In this document: positions 1 to 8,957 of the stretch, piece by piece
Layout of the letters: every line of letters starts with the position of its first letter
Position numbering within the stretch: the first letter of the stretch is position 1
Origin: Candidatus Nitricoxidireducens bremensis
GTDB lineage: Bacteria > Pseudomonadota > Gammaproteobacteria > Burkholderiales > Rhodocyclaceae
DNA: 64,000 bases
Assembly: GCA_030247725.1 (NCBI GenBank)
Contig: JAOTRT010000004.1
Coordinates: 1-64,000 of the forward strand
Direction of reading: 5' to 3'
The notes under the pieces: model-generated
Told to the model about the DNA's origin: nothing
What the model saw: only the letters and a program-made list of their open reading frames with translations
Databases searched by the model: none
Program-made: the position numbers and the translations under genes

Positions 1-1
1 C

Positions 2-127
2 ACCATCGAGGACGGCAGCAAGGCCAGGGCACAGCCCAAGGCCAAGCCCGCTCCCAAGGCCGTCGCCCATGCCCCCCGGCATGCCGCCGCCCCGGTGAGT
101 GCAGAGCAGGACTTCGAACGTTTCTGA
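2..127 (+). CDS. C-terminal tail of a probable methyl-accepting chemotaxis protein (partial)
   Basis: Only the last 41 codons are inside the window, read in the frame that ends at the TGA at 125-127. The visible part is a flexible Ala/Pro/Lys-rich linker ending in the residues DFERF. A linker that ends in an aromatic-x-x-Phe pentapeptide resembles the CheR/CheB tether found at the end of many chemoreceptors (consensus xWxxF), here with Phe in place of Trp. cheR, cheD and cheB lie about 1.4 kb downstream on the same strand, which fits a chemoreceptor. The assignment is inferred from the tail and its context, because the signalling domain lies outside the window. Confidence 0.5.
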   Translation, partial: TIEDGSKARAQPKAKPAPKAVAHAPRHAAAPVSAEQDFERF

Positions 128-138
128 AACTTATGGGT

Positions 139-173
139 GCGCGGGACGGTGGGGTGCTCTGCTCCGCTCCATG
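139..173 (+). repeat. Copy R1 of a dispersed GC-rich intergenic repeat
   Basis: This intergenic stretch shares a core (CGGtGGGGTGCyCTGCTCCG) and the following CTCCATG with copies at about 54881-54913, 55124-55151 and, inverted, 55196-55229. It lies between the chemoreceptor tail and the GNAT gene. The copies differ by a few bases, so this is a diverged repeat family and not recent duplication. Confidence 0.6.
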
Positions 174-253
174 GTCCCGATCAATTGGCGAAGTGTTGCC
201 TTGGCAGGCCAGAACCGGAGGGGCGCTAATCAAGGAGGGAGCCTCGGGGCCCC

Positions 254-571
254 CTATCCCGCCCGCCGGTATTCCCAGTTGCCGTCGGGCTGTTCGACGA
301 AGCCCATGTGCTCCCAGAAGTTCCGCGCCGTGAAACGGACGCGGTCGGCGACGATGACGCGGAAGCGGCCCTTGAGCATGTCGATGGCGGCACGGCCGTA
401 GCCGTTGCCCTGGAACTCGGGAAAGATCTGGATCGAATAGACGACCACCTTCTCGCCCAGGAAGCGGCAGCGCACGTTGCCGATACGCACGTCGGGCAGG
501 TCGATGTCGATGCGGTCGTAGTCGGCCAGCGCCGTGCGGGGCGTGTCCGTGAATATCGGGGTCTGGCTCAT
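254..571 (-). CDS. GNAT-family N-acetyltransferase
   Basis: This 105-residue protein has the acetyl-CoA pyrophosphate-binding loop of GNAT enzymes: QGNGYG at about residues 54-59, right after a beta strand (IQIFPEF). The C-terminal NFWEHMGF segment is the usual last GNAT strand region. It would transfer an acyl group from acyl-CoA to an unknown amine. It is shorter than the usual 140-180 residues and appears to be a minimal GNAT domain. The start ATG at 569-571 lies 7 bases after the stop of the deacetylase gene on the same strand, so the two are probably co-transcribed. The substrate is unknown. Confidence 0.75.
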   Translation of the reverse strand: MSQTPIFTDTPRTALADYDRIDIDLPDVRIGNVRCRFLGEKVVVYSIQIFPEFQGNGYGRAAIDMLKGRFRVIVADRVRFTARNFWEHMGFVEQPDGNWEYRRAG

Positions 572-578
572 GGCGAAT

Positions 579-1349
579 TCACTCGAAGCCGCGGCAGAAG
601 GCGAGGACGTTCTTGCCCAGGTCGGGGATGAAATAGCCGCCTTCCATGACCGCGAAACGGCGCTGGTGGCCGAGGCGGATGGCGTAGGCCTGGAGCAGGC
701 GGCCGATGGTGAAGTAGTCCTCCGTGCCGAGCTTGCGGCCGAGATCGTGGAGATAGGCGTCGAAACCGGCGGAGACGGCGAGGATGTCCACCTGGGGCGC
801 CGCCTGCAGCCGCTGCTCGAACAGGCGCAGGTACTCGGCGGCGTTGTCGCCGTAGGGATTGAAGACCTGGGCCTCGGGCCAGCCACGCAGCACGTCGATG
901 GTGCCATCGCCGGTATGCAGGTCGAAGTCCACCACGAAGGCCGAGCGGATCAGGCCGGCGTCGCGCAGCTTGAGCAGGGCCAGGGCCACGTTGCTGAAGG
1001 TGCAATGGCCCCAGGCCGAGGAGCGGCTGGCATGGTGCCCCGGCGGACGCACGCAGGCGAAGGCCGACTCGCCGCGTACGGCCAGGTCCGCGGCATGGAT
1101 GGCGGCACCGGCCGCCAGGGAGGCCATGGCAAACAGCTTGGGCTTGCCTTCGATGTCGGCCACGTAGGCTTCGCTGTGGCCGCGCAGCAGGTCGGCCCGC
1201 GTGGCGGGCGCCGGCACGTCGACGCCGTAGCGTCCCTCGACGCGCAGGGCCTCCATGATGCCGGCGAGCCGGCCGGGATCGGCCGCATTGTCGTACTTGT
1301 CCTCGGAATAGTCCGAGGCATGGAAAGCCTCGTGAAAAACGACGCGCAT
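579..1349 (-). CDS. Histone deacetylase-superfamily (acetylpolyamine/acetyl-lysine) deacetylase
   Basis: The 256-residue protein has the landmarks of the zinc-dependent HDAC/acetylpolyamine amidohydrolase superfamily. These are RPPGHHA around residue 101 (paired catalytic histidines), DFDLHTGDGT around residue 141 (zinc ligands in D-x-H), SAGFDAY around residue 194 (third zinc ligand) and MEGGY near the end. It would hydrolyse an N-acetyl group from a polyamine, lysine or other amine in the cytoplasm. Many family members have a second His in the DxDxHHGNGT motif where this one has Thr, and it is shorter than the typical 310-345 residues. A GNAT acetyltransferase follows 7 bases downstream, suggesting opposing acetylation activities. 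The substrate cannot be read from sequence. Confidence 0.85.
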   Translation of the reverse strand: MRVVFHEAFHASDYSEDKYDNAADPGRLAGIMEALRVEGRYGVDVPAPATRADLLRGHSEAYVADIEGKPKLFAMASLAAGAAIHAADLAVRGESAFACVRPPGHHASRSSAWGHCTFSNVALALLKLRDAGLIRSAFVVDFDLHTGDGTIDVLRGWPEAQVFNPYGDNAAEYLRLFEQRLQAAPQVDILAVSAGFDAYLHDLGRKLGTEDYFTIGRLLQAYAIRLGHQRRFAVMEGGYFIPDLGKNVLAFCRGFE

Positions 1350-1496
1350 GCTCTTCTGTCAACCGCTCGGATACGGCCGGGAATCATACCAGCACCGGCG
1401 GTGCCGGCCCGGCGGCGTTTCCTCTCGCAAAGCTCACCGCCGCAACGATGCAAGCGGCGGCCATCCCCTCTCCGCCTGGGCTAGAATCGGGCTGCA

Positions 1497-2306
1497 ATGA
1501 TCGAACAAGACATCAACGACGCCGACTTCAAACGCTTCCAGCAGCTGATCTACAAGATTGCCGGCATCAGCATGTCGGACGCCAAGAAGGTGCTGCTGGT
1601 GGGACGCCTCGGCAAGCGCCTCAAGGCCCTCGGACTGGAAAGCTACGGCGACTACTACAAGTACGTCGCCGGCGGACGCGATGCGGCCGAGCTGCAGCTG
1701 ATGGTGGAACTGCTCACCACCAACGAGACCTACTTCTTCCGCGAGGAAAAGCATTTCGAGTTCCTCGCCGACCGGATCGTGCCGGACCATCCGCCGGGCA
1801 CCTCCCTCGACATCTGGAGCGCCGCCGCCTCCACGGGCGAGGAGATCTACACCCTCTGCATGGTTCTCGCCGACACCATGGGCATCAACGGTTCCTGGAC
1901 CATCACCGGTTCCGACATCAACACCCAGGTGCTGGCCCTGGCCAGGAGCGGCCACTATCCGATGGAGAAGGCCCGCGGCCTGCCGCCGGAGTACCTGCGC
2001 AAGTACTGCCTCAAGGGCGTGCGCCAGCACGAGGGCACCTTCCTCATCATGCCCGAGCTGCGCCGCCATACGCGCTTCCTCCAGGTGAACCTGAACCAGC
2101 CGCTGCCGAACCTCGGCAAGTTCCACGTCATCTTCCTGCGCAACGTCATGATCTACTTCGACGCCGAGACCAAGCGCCAGGTCGTGGACCGCCTGACCGA
2201 CCACCTGCATCCGGGTGGCTATTTCATCGTCGGCCATTCGGAATCCCTCAACGGCCTGACCGAGCGCCTGAGGGCGGTCCAACCCACCATCTACCGGTTG
2301 CCATGA
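1497..2306 (+). CDS. cheR: Chemotaxis protein methyltransferase CheR
   Basis: This 269-residue protein methylates receptor glutamates using S-adenosylmethionine. The helical CheR N domain covers about residues 1-75. The Rossmann-like C domain shows TTNETYFFRE near residue 78, the SAM-binding segment IWSAAASTGEE around residue 105, the acidic GSDIN motif and FLRNVMIYF near residue 215. Length matches the family. The start ATG follows a TAGAAT hexamer at 1482-1487, which could be a -10 box with a very short leader. Its stop overlaps the cheD start (ATGA), so translation of cheR, cheD and cheB is likely coupled. The products act at the receptor array. Confidence 0.95.
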   Translation: MIEQDINDADFKRFQQLIYKIAGISMSDAKKVLLVGRLGKRLKALGLESYGDYYKYVAGGRDAAELQLMVELLTTNETYFFREEKHFEFLADRIVPDHPPGTSLDIWSAAASTGEEIYTLCMVLADTMGINGSWTITGSDINTQVLALARSGHYPMEKARGLPPEYLRKYCLKGVRQHEGTFLIMPELRRHTRFLQVNLNQPLPNLGKFHVIFLRNVMIYFDAETKRQVVDRLTDHLHPGGYFIVGHSESLNGLTERLRAVQPTIYRLP

Positions 2307-2803
2307 CGCCGCCGCGCGAAATCTACCTGGAGCCCGGCGACTTCCATTTCGGCGCCGCGCCCCTGCGCCTGGCCACCCTGCTCGGTTCCTGCGTCGCCGT
2401 GACCCTGTGGCACCCCCGCCTCCACCTCGGCGGCATGTGCCACATCCAGATGGCGACGCCCTCCCCGACCCGTGGTAGCGGCCCCCTGGACGGCCGCTAC
2501 GCCGAGGACGCCTTCCTCCTCTTCGACCAGGCAGTGGCCCGCAACGACACGCGCCTGCAGGAATACACCGTCAAGCTGTTCGGCGGCGGCAACATGTTTC
2601 CCGACAGCGGCGCCGGCGCCATCGATGTGGGGCCGCGCAACATCGCAGCGGCGCGCCGGCTGCTCGCCGCCCGCGGCCTGACGCCCAGGGGCGAGCACGT
2701 GGGCGGCGCCGGGCACCGGAAGCTGGTTTTCGATCTTGCCAGCGGCGATGTCCGGCTGGCATTCTCCAATCTCGCAGCGGAAAAGGAAGCGGCAATTGTC
2801 TGA
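2303..2803 (+). CDS. cheD: Chemoreceptor glutamine deamidase CheD (first copy)
   Basis: CheD deamidates receptor glutamines. The 166-residue protein has the catalytic Cys in TLLGSCVAV (about residues 28-36), the catalytic His in GGMCHIQ (about 47-53) and the conserved FGGG loop in [10 protein letters not shown]. The start ATG overlaps the cheR stop (ATGA), and the gene ends inside the start region of cheB, giving a tightly coupled cheR-cheD-cheB unit. A second, distinct cheD lies at 13081. Confidence 0.93.
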   Translation: MTPPREIYLEPGDFHFGAAPLRLATLLGSCVAVTLWHPRLHLGGMCHIQMATPSPTRGSGPLDGRYAEDAFLLFDQAVARNDTRLQEYTVKLFGGGNMFPDSGAGAIDVGPRNIAAARRLLAARGLTPRGEHVGGAGHRKLVFDLASGDVRLAFSNLAAEKEAAIV

Positions 2804-3884
2804 CAAGATCAAGGTGATGGTGGTGGACGACTCCGCGCTGGTGCGCCAGGTGGTCACCCAGGCCATTGCGACGGACCCGGGCATCGAGGTGGTGGCGACC
2901 GCCCAGGACCCGGTCTTCGCCATCGAGAAGATGAAGACCGTCTGGCCCGACGTGCTGGTGGTGGATATCGAGATGCCGCGCATGGACGGCCTCACCTTCC
3001 TCAAGAAGATCATGGCCGAGCATCCGACGCCGATCATCGTCTGCTCCTCCCTCGCCGAGAAGGGCGCCCAGGTGACCATGGAGGCCCTGGCCGCCGGCGC
3101 CTTCACCATCATCACCAAGCCCAAGATGGGCCTCAAGTCCTTCCTGCAGGACTCCGCCAACGACATCGTCACCGCCATCAAGGCGGCGGCCCGCGCCAAC
3201 ATGGGCGCCGTGCGCCGCATGACGACCCAGGCGCCCGCCACCGGCATCACCCGGCCCAAGCTCAGCGCCGACGTCATGCTGTCCGCCCAGCATACGGGCG
3301 CCAACATGTACGGCACCACCGACCGCCTCATCGCCATCGGCACCTCCACCGGCGGCACCCAGGCCCTGGAGGCGGTGCTGACCAAGCTGCCGGCCGTCTG
3401 CGCCGGCATCGTCATCGTCCAGCACATGCCGGAGAAGTTCACCGGCATGTTCGCCGACCGCCTCAACAGCCTGTGCAAGCTGGAGGTGCGCGAGGCCCAG
3501 AACGGCGACCGGGTCATGCCCGGCCGCGCCCTCATCGCCCCCGGCGGCCGTCACATGATGCTCAAGCGCAGCGGCGCCCAGTACTACGTGGAGGTGGCCG
3601 ACGGTCCCCTGGTGAACCGCCACAAGCCCTCGGTGGACGTGCTGTTCCGTTCCGTCGCCCAGATCGCCGGCAAAAACGCCCTGGGCGTCATCATGACCGG
3701 CATGGGCGACGACGGCGCCCGCGGCATGAAGGAGATGCACGACGCCGGCGCCCAGACGGTGGCGGAGGACGAATCCACCTGCGTGGTCTTCGGCATGCCC
3801 AAGGAAGCCATCAAGCTGGGCGGCGTGGACAAGGTCGTGCCCCTCGACCGGATTCCCCAGGAAATCGTCGCCTACGGAGTTTGA
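2796..3884 (+). CDS. cheB: Chemotaxis response regulator protein-glutamate methylesterase CheB
   Basis: CheB removes methyl groups from, and deamidates, chemoreceptor side chains when phosphorylated by CheA. Residues 1-125 form a receiver domain with the acidic VVDDSAL patch, the phospho-acceptor Asp in [11 protein letters not shown], and a conserved Lys in ITKPK. Residues about 180-362 form the methylesterase domain with catalytic Ser in AIGTSTGGT, His in QHMPEKF and Asp in [10 protein letters not shown] chose the TTG at 2796, which gives 362 residues, follows an AGGAAG ribosome-binding stretch and overlaps the end of cheD. The upstream in-frame extension lies inside cheD and has no homology to the family. 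Confidence 0.93.
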   Translation: MSDKIKVMVVDDSALVRQVVTQAIATDPGIEVVATAQDPVFAIEKMKTVWPDVLVVDIEMPRMDGLTFLKKIMAEHPTPIIVCSSLAEKGAQVTMEALAAGAFTIITKPKMGLKSFLQDSANDIVTAIKAAARANMGAVRRMTTQAPATGITRPKLSADVMLSAQHTGANMYGTTDRLIAIGTSTGGTQALEAVLTKLPAVCAGIVIVQHMPEKFTGMFADRLNSLCKLEVREAQNGDRVMPGRALIAPGGRHMMLKRSGAQYYVEVADGPLVNRHKPSVDVLFRSVAQIAGKNALGVIMTGMGDDGARGMKEMHDAGAQTVAEDESTCVVFGMPKEAIKLGGVDKVVPLDRIPQEIVAYGV

Positions 3885-3971
3885 TCCAGCGCAAAAAACT
3901 GTAACGTCGGACGGCTAAGCTGCGGTAGTCTGTTGCGTTGCAGCAAGCCACAACAACAAGGGAGGTCCAAG

Positions 3972-5759
3972 ATGCCCGATGCGCCCGAAAAAACGATTGC
4001 CGCCGTGCTCGCCAGGCACAAAGGCGACGGCACCCGACTGATGCAGATACTGCGGGAAGTCCAGGAGGAATTGGGCTGGCTCGCCCCCGAGACCATTACC
4101 GAAATCGCCCGCGGCATCGGCTGGCCCCGCGCCAGGGTCGAGGGCACCGCCGCCTTCTACAGCTTCTTCCACACCCGGCCCCGCGGCAAATACTGCGTGC
4201 TGTGGTCCGACAACATCACCGACCGCATGCTCGGCAACCGGGACCTGATGCTGGCCCTGTGCAAGAAGCTCTGGCTCGAACCGGCCCGCCTTTCCGAAGA
4301 CGGCCTGGTCAGCGTGAACACCACCTCCTGCACGGGCATGTGCGACCAGGGACCGGCGGTACTGGTGAATTACCGGGCCATCACGCGCATGACGCCCGAA
4401 CGCGTCGACCAGATGGCCGAACTGATCCGCAACCAGGTACCCCTGGACGAATGGCCCGCCGACTGGTTCCGCGTGGAAGACAACATCCGCCGCAAGGATG
4501 CCCTCCTCGACCACGGCCTGGTGCCCGGCGAGGCGCTGGCCGCCGCCATGGAGAAGGGGTCGAAGGCCTTCCTCGACGAGGTCAAGGCCTCCGGCCTGCG
4601 CGGCCGGGGCGGCGCCGGCTTCACCACCGGCATGAAGTGGGAAATCTGCCGCGACGCGCCGGGCAGCGCCCATTACGTCGTCTGCAACGCCGACGAGGGC
4701 GAACCGGGCACCTTCAAGGACCGGGTGCTGCTGACCTCCTATGCCGATCTGGTATTCGAAGGCATGACCCTGGCCGGCTACGCCGTCGGCGCCCAGAAGG
4801 GCCTGCTCTACCTGCGCGGCGAATACCGCTACATGAAGGATGCCCTGGAAGCCGTGCTGGCCCGCCGCCGCGGCGAGAAGCTGCTGGGCAGCCGCATCCT
4901 CGACAAGGACTTCACCTTCGACATCGAGATCCACTTCGGCGCCGGCGCCTACATCTGCGGCGAGGAATCGGCCCTCATCGAATCCCTCGAAGGCAAGCCC
5001 GGCCGTCCGCGCATCCGCCCGCCCTTCCCCGTCACACGCGGCTACCTGGACCAGCCGACGACGGTGAACAACGTGGAGACCCTGGCCGCCTCCTGCCTCG
5101 TCGCCCGCCACGGCGGCGCCTGGTACGCCAAGCTCGGCACCGCCAAGTCGGCGGGTACCAAGCTGATGTCCGTCTCCGGCGACGTGGAGCGTCCCGGCAT
5201 CTACGAATATCCCTACGGCGTCACCGTGGCGCAGATCCTCGCCGACGCCGGCGCCAGGGACACCCAGGCGGTGCAGGTTTCCGGCCCCTCGGGCGTCTGC
5301 GTTGCCGCCGAAGAGTTCGGCCGCCGCATCTGCTTCGAGGACATCCCGACCGCCGGCGCCTTCATGGTCTTCGACGAGAGCCGCGACATGTTCGAGGTGG
5401 CGCGCAACTTCGCCCACTTCTTCGCCCACGAATCCTGCGGTTTCTGCACGCCCTGCCGCGTCGGCACCCAGGTGGTGGCGCGGCTGATGGACAAACTGGC
5501 CGAGAACCACGGCTCCCCCTACGACATCGACGAGATGTTCAAGATGCACCGCCTGATGCAGGGCGCCAGCCACTGCGGCCTCGGCAACAGCGCCTGCAAC
5601 CCGCTGTTCGACACGCTCAACAAGTTCCGGCCCGCCTACGAGCGGCGACTGAAATCGCTGGAGTACGAGCCCGCCTTCGACCTGGACGCCGCCCTGTCCC
5701 AGGCCCGGCAGATGACCCGGCGCGACGACGCCGGCGCCCACTTGAGCAACGAGGATTGA
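3972..5759 (+). CDS. hoxF: NAD-reducing [NiFe] hydrogenase, diaphorase subunit HoxF
   Basis: HoxF (595 residues) binds FMN and NAD+ and passes electrons from H2 to NAD+ in the cytoplasmic HoxFUYH complex. The first ~160 residues are a fused HoxE/NuoE-like thioredoxin-fold [2Fe-2S] domain (cysteines in TTSCTGMCDQGP). The NuoF-like part follows, with LRGRGGAGFTTG (NADH binding), CNADEGEPGTFKDR (FMN) and SCGFCTPCRVG plus a later Cys for a [4Fe-4S] cluster. The ATG at 3972 follows a perfect GGAGGT (3961-3966); only 87 bases separate it from cheB. It is the first gene of the hox operon. Fusion of HoxE to HoxF matches the Cupriavidus-type soluble hydrogenase. Confidence 0.95.
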   Translation: MPDAPEKTIAAVLARHKGDGTRLMQILREVQEELGWLAPETITEIARGIGWPRARVEGTAAFYSFFHTRPRGKYCVLWSDNITDRMLGNRDLMLALCKKLWLEPARLSEDGLVSVNTTSCTGMCDQGPAVLVNYRAITRMTPERVDQMAELIRNQVPLDEWPADWFRVEDNIRRKDALLDHGLVPGEALAAAMEKGSKAFLDEVKASGLRGRGGAGFTTGMKWEICRDAPGSAHYVVCNADEGEPGTFKDRVLLTSYADLVFEGMTLAGYAVGAQKGLLYLRGEYRYMKDALEAVLARRRGEKLLGSRILDKDFTFDIEIHFGAGAYICGEESALIESLEGKPGRPRIRPPFPVTRGYLDQPTTVNNVETLAASCLVARHGGAWYAKLGTAKSAGTKLMSVSGDVERPGIYEYPYGVTVAQILADAGARDTQAVQVSGPSGVCVAAEEFGRRICFEDIPTAGAFMVFDESRDMFEVARNFAHFFAHESCGFCTPCRVGTQVVARLMDKLAENHGSPYDIDEMFKMHRLMQGASHCGLGNSACNPLFDTLNKFRPAYERRLKSLEYEPAFDLDAALSQARQMTRRDDAGAHLSNED

Positions 5760-5761
5760 TC

Positions 5762-6466
5762 ATGAGCGAAAACACCTTTCTCCTCGACGGCGAAGCCATC
5801 CCCTTCGTCCCCGGCCAGACGGTGATGCAGGCGGCCAAGGCCGCCGGCAAGTACATCCCCCACCTGTGCTGGCATCCGGAATTCAAGCCCCACGGTTCCT
5901 GCAAGCTCTGCACGGTCAAGGCCAACGGCCGCTTCGTCTCCTCCTGCACCATGGAGGCCGCCGCCGGCGTCACCATCGAGAACCGCACGCCGGAGCTGGA
6001 CGACAAGCGGCGCACCCTGTTGCAGCTGCTGTTCGTCGAGGGTAATCATTTCTGCCCCTCCTGCGAGAAGAGCGGCAACTGCCTGCTGCAGGCCACGGCC
6101 TACGACCTGGGCATGATGAGCCCCCACTTCGACCACTTCTTCCCCGACCGGCCGGTGGATGCCTCCCATCCGGACATCCTGCTGGACTTCAACCGCTGCA
6201 TCCTCTGCTCGCTCTGCGTGCAGGCCTCGGAACAGGCGGACAAGAAGAACGTCTTCGTCATGGGCGGTCGCGGCATGCGCGGCCGGCGCATCATCATCAA
6301 CAGCGAGAGCGGCAAGCTGGGCGACACCGATTTCGCCGCCAGCGACCGCGCCGCCAGCATCTGCCCGGTGGGCGTAATCCTCAAGAAACGCGTCGGCTTC
6401 GCCGTGCCCATCGGCGAGCGCAAGTACGACCAGGCCCCGGCATCCGTGGTGGAGGTGACGAAATGA
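5762..6466 (+). CDS. hoxU: NAD-reducing hydrogenase, iron-sulfur subunit HoxU
   Basis: This 234-residue NuoG-like electron-transfer subunit links HoxF to the hydrogenase half. The N-terminal ferredoxin domain carries a [2Fe-2S] set (HLCWHPEF, GSCKLC, SSCTM). It is followed by a His/Cys cluster motif (HFCPSCEKSGNC) and a ferredoxin-like [4Fe-4S] motif (CILCSLC with a distal ICPVG). The start ATG is 2 bases after the hoxF stop and the end overlaps hoxY (ATGA), so it is translated from the hox polycistron. Confidence 0.95.
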   Translation: MSENTFLLDGEAIPFVPGQTVMQAAKAAGKYIPHLCWHPEFKPHGSCKLCTVKANGRFVSSCTMEAAAGVTIENRTPELDDKRRTLLQLLFVEGNHFCPSCEKSGNCLLQATAYDLGMMSPHFDHFFPDRPVDASHPDILLDFNRCILCSLCVQASEQADKKNVFVMGGRGMRGRRIIINSESGKLGDTDFAASDRAASICPVGVILKKRVGFAVPIGERKYDQAPASVVEVTK

Positions 6467-7026
6467 ACGCAAATACCGCAACGCCCGCCAAGACCAAGCT
6501 GCGCGTGGCGACCACGTCGCTGGCCGGCTGCTTCGGCTGCCACATGTCCTTCCTCGACATCGACGAGCGCATCCTGCAACTGGTCGAACTCGTCGAATTC
6601 GACCGCTCGCCCATCACCGACATCAAGCACTGCGGCCCCTGCGACCTCGGCATCATCGAGGGCGGCGTCTGCAACGCGGAGAACGTGCATGTGCTCCACG
6701 AGTTCCGCAAGAACTGCAAGATCCTGGTGGCCATGGGTGCCTGCGCCGTCAATGGCGGCCTGCCGGCCCAGCGCAACCATCTGGACCTGCGCGACATCCT
6801 CGAAGAGGTCTACCAGACCGAGCCGGGGCTGACCCACGGCGGCATCCCCAACGACCCGGAACTGCCCCTGCCGCTGAACAAGGTGCACCCGATCCACGAG
6901 GTGGTGAAGATCGACTACTTCCTGCCCGGCTGTCCGCCGCCCGCGGACGCCATCTGGAAGTTCCTCACCGATCTCCTCGCCGGCCGCACGCCCCACCTGG
7001 GCCACGGTCTGCTCCATTACGATTGA
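6463..7026 (+). CDS. hoxY: NAD-reducing hydrogenase, small subunit HoxY
   Basis: HoxY (187 residues) carries the proximal [4Fe-4S] cluster next to the NiFe site. The cluster motif is seen as LAGCFGCHMSFLD near residue 20, with further cysteines in HCGPCDLG, GACAVNGG and the GCPPPAD element near residue 165, which is typical of NuoB-like hydrogenase small subunits. No Tat signal peptide is present, consistent with a cytoplasmic enzyme. It overlaps hoxU by 4 bases and is 9 bases from hoxH. Confidence 0.95.
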   Translation: MNANTATPAKTKLRVATTSLAGCFGCHMSFLDIDERILQLVELVEFDRSPITDIKHCGPCDLGIIEGGVCNAENVHVLHEFRKNCKILVAMGACAVNGGLPAQRNHLDLRDILEEVYQTEPGLTHGGIPNDPELPLPLNKVHPIHEVVKIDYFLPGCPPPADAIWKFLTDLLAGRTPHLGHGLLHYD

Positions 7027-7035
7027 GGTGTCGCC

Positions 7036-8520
7036 ATGGCATTCGAACTTGAAACCGCATCCCATCCCGAGACCCTGAAGCGCGTCGCCATCGAACCGGT
7101 GTCCCGCGTCGAGGGCCACGGCAAGGTCACGCTGCTGCTGGACGACGACAACAAGGTGCACCAGGTGCGCCTGCACATCGTCGAGTTCCGCGGCTTCGAA
7201 CGCTTCATCCAGGGCCGCCCGTACTGGGAGGTGCCGGTGATGGTGCAGCGCCTCTGCGGCATCTGCCCCGTGTCCCACCACCTGGCCGCCTCCAAGGCCA
7301 TGGACATGATCCTCGGCGCCAAGCTCACGCCCACCGCCGAGAAGCTGCGCCGCCTGATGCACTACGGCCAAATCCTCCAGTCCCACGCCCTGCATTTCTT
7401 CCACCTCTCCTCGCCCGACCTGCTGTTCGGCTTCGGCTCCGACATGGCGACGCGCAACATCGTCGGCGTCGCCGCCGCCGTGCCGGAAGTGGCCAAGAAG
7501 GGCGTGCTGCTGCGCAAGTACGGCCAGGAGATCATCCGCCTCACGGCCGGCAAGCGCGTGCACGGCACCGGCGCCGTGCCGGGCGGCGTGAACAAGTCCC
7601 TCTCCGTCGAGGAGCGCGACCTGCTGCTCAAGGACATCTATCAGATGGTGGCCTGGAGCCGCGAGGCGGTGGGCATCATCAAGGGCCTGTTCGAGAAGAA
7701 CCTGGCCGAGTACAACGCCTTCGGCCGCTTCGACGCCCACAGCATGGGCCTGGTGCGCGCCGACGGCGCCATGGACCTCTACCACGGCGGCCTGCGCGCC
7801 CGCGACAAGTCCGGCGAGATCATCTTCGACCACTTCGACTACGGCCACTACTGGGAGAAGATTTCCGAGGACGTGAAGCCCTGGTCCTACATGAAGTTCC
7901 CCTTCATGAAACACCTGGGCCCGGACGAAGGCTGGTACCGGGTCGGCCCCCTGACGCGGGTCGCCAACTGCGACTTCATCCCGACGCCCCTGGCCGACCA
8001 CGAGCGCAAGGAATTCCTCGCCTACGACGCCGGCCGCCCGGCCGGCGCCACCCTCGGCTACCACTGGGCGCGCATGATCGAGATGCTGCACGCCGCCGAG
8101 AGTATCAAGGACCTGCTCCACGACGAAGACATCCTCGGCACCGACCTGATGGCCAAGGGCGAGCGCCAGGAGCGCGGCGTCGGCGTCATCGAGGCGCCGC
8201 GCGGCACGCTGATCCACCACTACCGCGTCAACGAGGACGACCTGGTGATCCGCGCCAACCTGATCGTGTCCACCACCCACAACAACCAGGCGATGAACGA
8301 GTCGATCCGCCAGGTGGCGCGCCAGTACTTCGACGGCCGCGAGGTGACGGAAGGCCTGCTCAACCACATCGAGGTCGCCATCCGCTGCTTCGATCCCTGC
8401 CTCTCCTGCGCCACCCACGCCCTCGGCCAAATGCCGCTGGAAGTAACCCTGGAGGACGCGGCCGGCAACACCATCGACAGCCTCTACAAGGACGCCCACG
8501 GCGTCAGCCGCGGCAAGTGA
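7036..8520 (+). CDS. hoxH: NAD-reducing hydrogenase, large [NiFe] subunit HoxH
   Basis: HoxH (494 residues) holds the NiFe(CN)2CO active site that splits H2. The N-terminal cysteine pair is in RLCGICPVSHH (about residues 72-82) and the C-terminal pair in DPCLSCATHALG. The roughly 25 residues after CATH are a typical C-terminal extension that is cleaved after metal insertion, consistent with the protease encoded immediately downstream. Sequence and gene order point to a group 3d bidirectional NAD-linked hydrogenase. No hyp accessory genes are in this window, so maturation genes must be elsewhere. Confidence 0.96.
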   Translation: MAFELETASHPETLKRVAIEPVSRVEGHGKVTLLLDDDNKVHQVRLHIVEFRGFERFIQGRPYWEVPVMVQRLCGICPVSHHLAASKAMDMILGAKLTPTAEKLRRLMHYGQILQSHALHFFHLSSPDLLFGFGSDMATRNIVGVAAAVPEVAKKGVLLRKYGQEIIRLTAGKRVHGTGAVPGGVNKSLSVEERDLLLKDIYQMVAWSREAVGIIKGLFEKNLAEYNAFGRFDAHSMGLVRADGAMDLYHGGLRARDKSGEIIFDHFDYGHYWEKISEDVKPWSYMKFPFMKHLGPDEGWYRVGPLTRVANCDFIPTPLADHERKEFLAYDAGRPAGATLGYHWARMIEMLHAAESIKDLLHDEDILGTDLMAKGERQERGVGVIEAPRGTLIHHYRVNEDDLVIRANLIVSTTHNNQAMNESIRQVARQYFDGREVTEGLLNHIEVAIRCFDPCLSCATHALGQMPLEVTLEDAAGNTIDSLYKDAHGVSRGK

Positions 8521-8957
8521 CGGCGCCGATCCTGGTCTTCGGCTGGGGCAATCCCAGCCGGGGCGACGATGCCCTCGGCCCGCTGTTCGTCGAGCGCATC
8601 GCCGCGTTGGACCTGCCGGACGTCGAATGCCTGACGGACTTCCAGCTCCAGGTCGAGCATGCCCTCGACCTCAACGGCCGCCAGCGCATCCTGTTCGTGG
8701 ACGCCAGCATCGATGCGCCGGCTCCATTTTCGGCCGAGCCCATTCTCCCGGCCAAGGACGCCAGCTTTACCACCCACGCCATGACGCCCCAGTCCGTGCT
8801 CCAGGTCTATTGCGATCTGGAGGACGCGGAGCCGCCCCCCACCTGGCTGCTGGCGATCCGCGCCGAGGGCTTCGAGCTCGGCGACCCGCTCAGCGAAGCG
8901 GCCCAGCAGCACCTGGACCTGGCCCTCGCCTGGGCAAGGGAATGGATCGCCGCCTGA
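8517..8957 (+). CDS. hoxW: Hydrogenase maturation protease (HoxW-like)
   Basis: The 146-residue protein belongs to the HycI/HoxW endopeptidases that remove the C-terminal peptide of the [NiFe] large subunit. It shows FGWGNPSRGDDALG near the N-terminus (nickel-probing acidic residue), a second acidic site in LFVDASID, and the His-containing TTHAMTPQS segment. It starts with a GTG that overlaps the hoxH stop (GTGA), supporting co-translation with its substrate. The next gene starts inside its last codons. Confidence 0.9.
   Translation: MTAPILVFGWGNPSRGDDALGPLFVERIAALDLPDVECLTDFQLQVEHALDLNGRQRILFVDASIDAPAPFSAEPILPAKDASFTTHAMTPQSVLQVYCDLEDAEPPPTWLLAIRAEGFELGDPLSEAAQQHLDLALAWAREWIAA

Noticed and set aside
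3915..5741. Long open frame on the minus strand opposite hoxF (608 codons)
   Set aside because: It is a shadow of hoxF caused by GC-rich codon use. Its translation is low-complexity (Gly/Ala/Val/Asp/His-rich) and has no domain.
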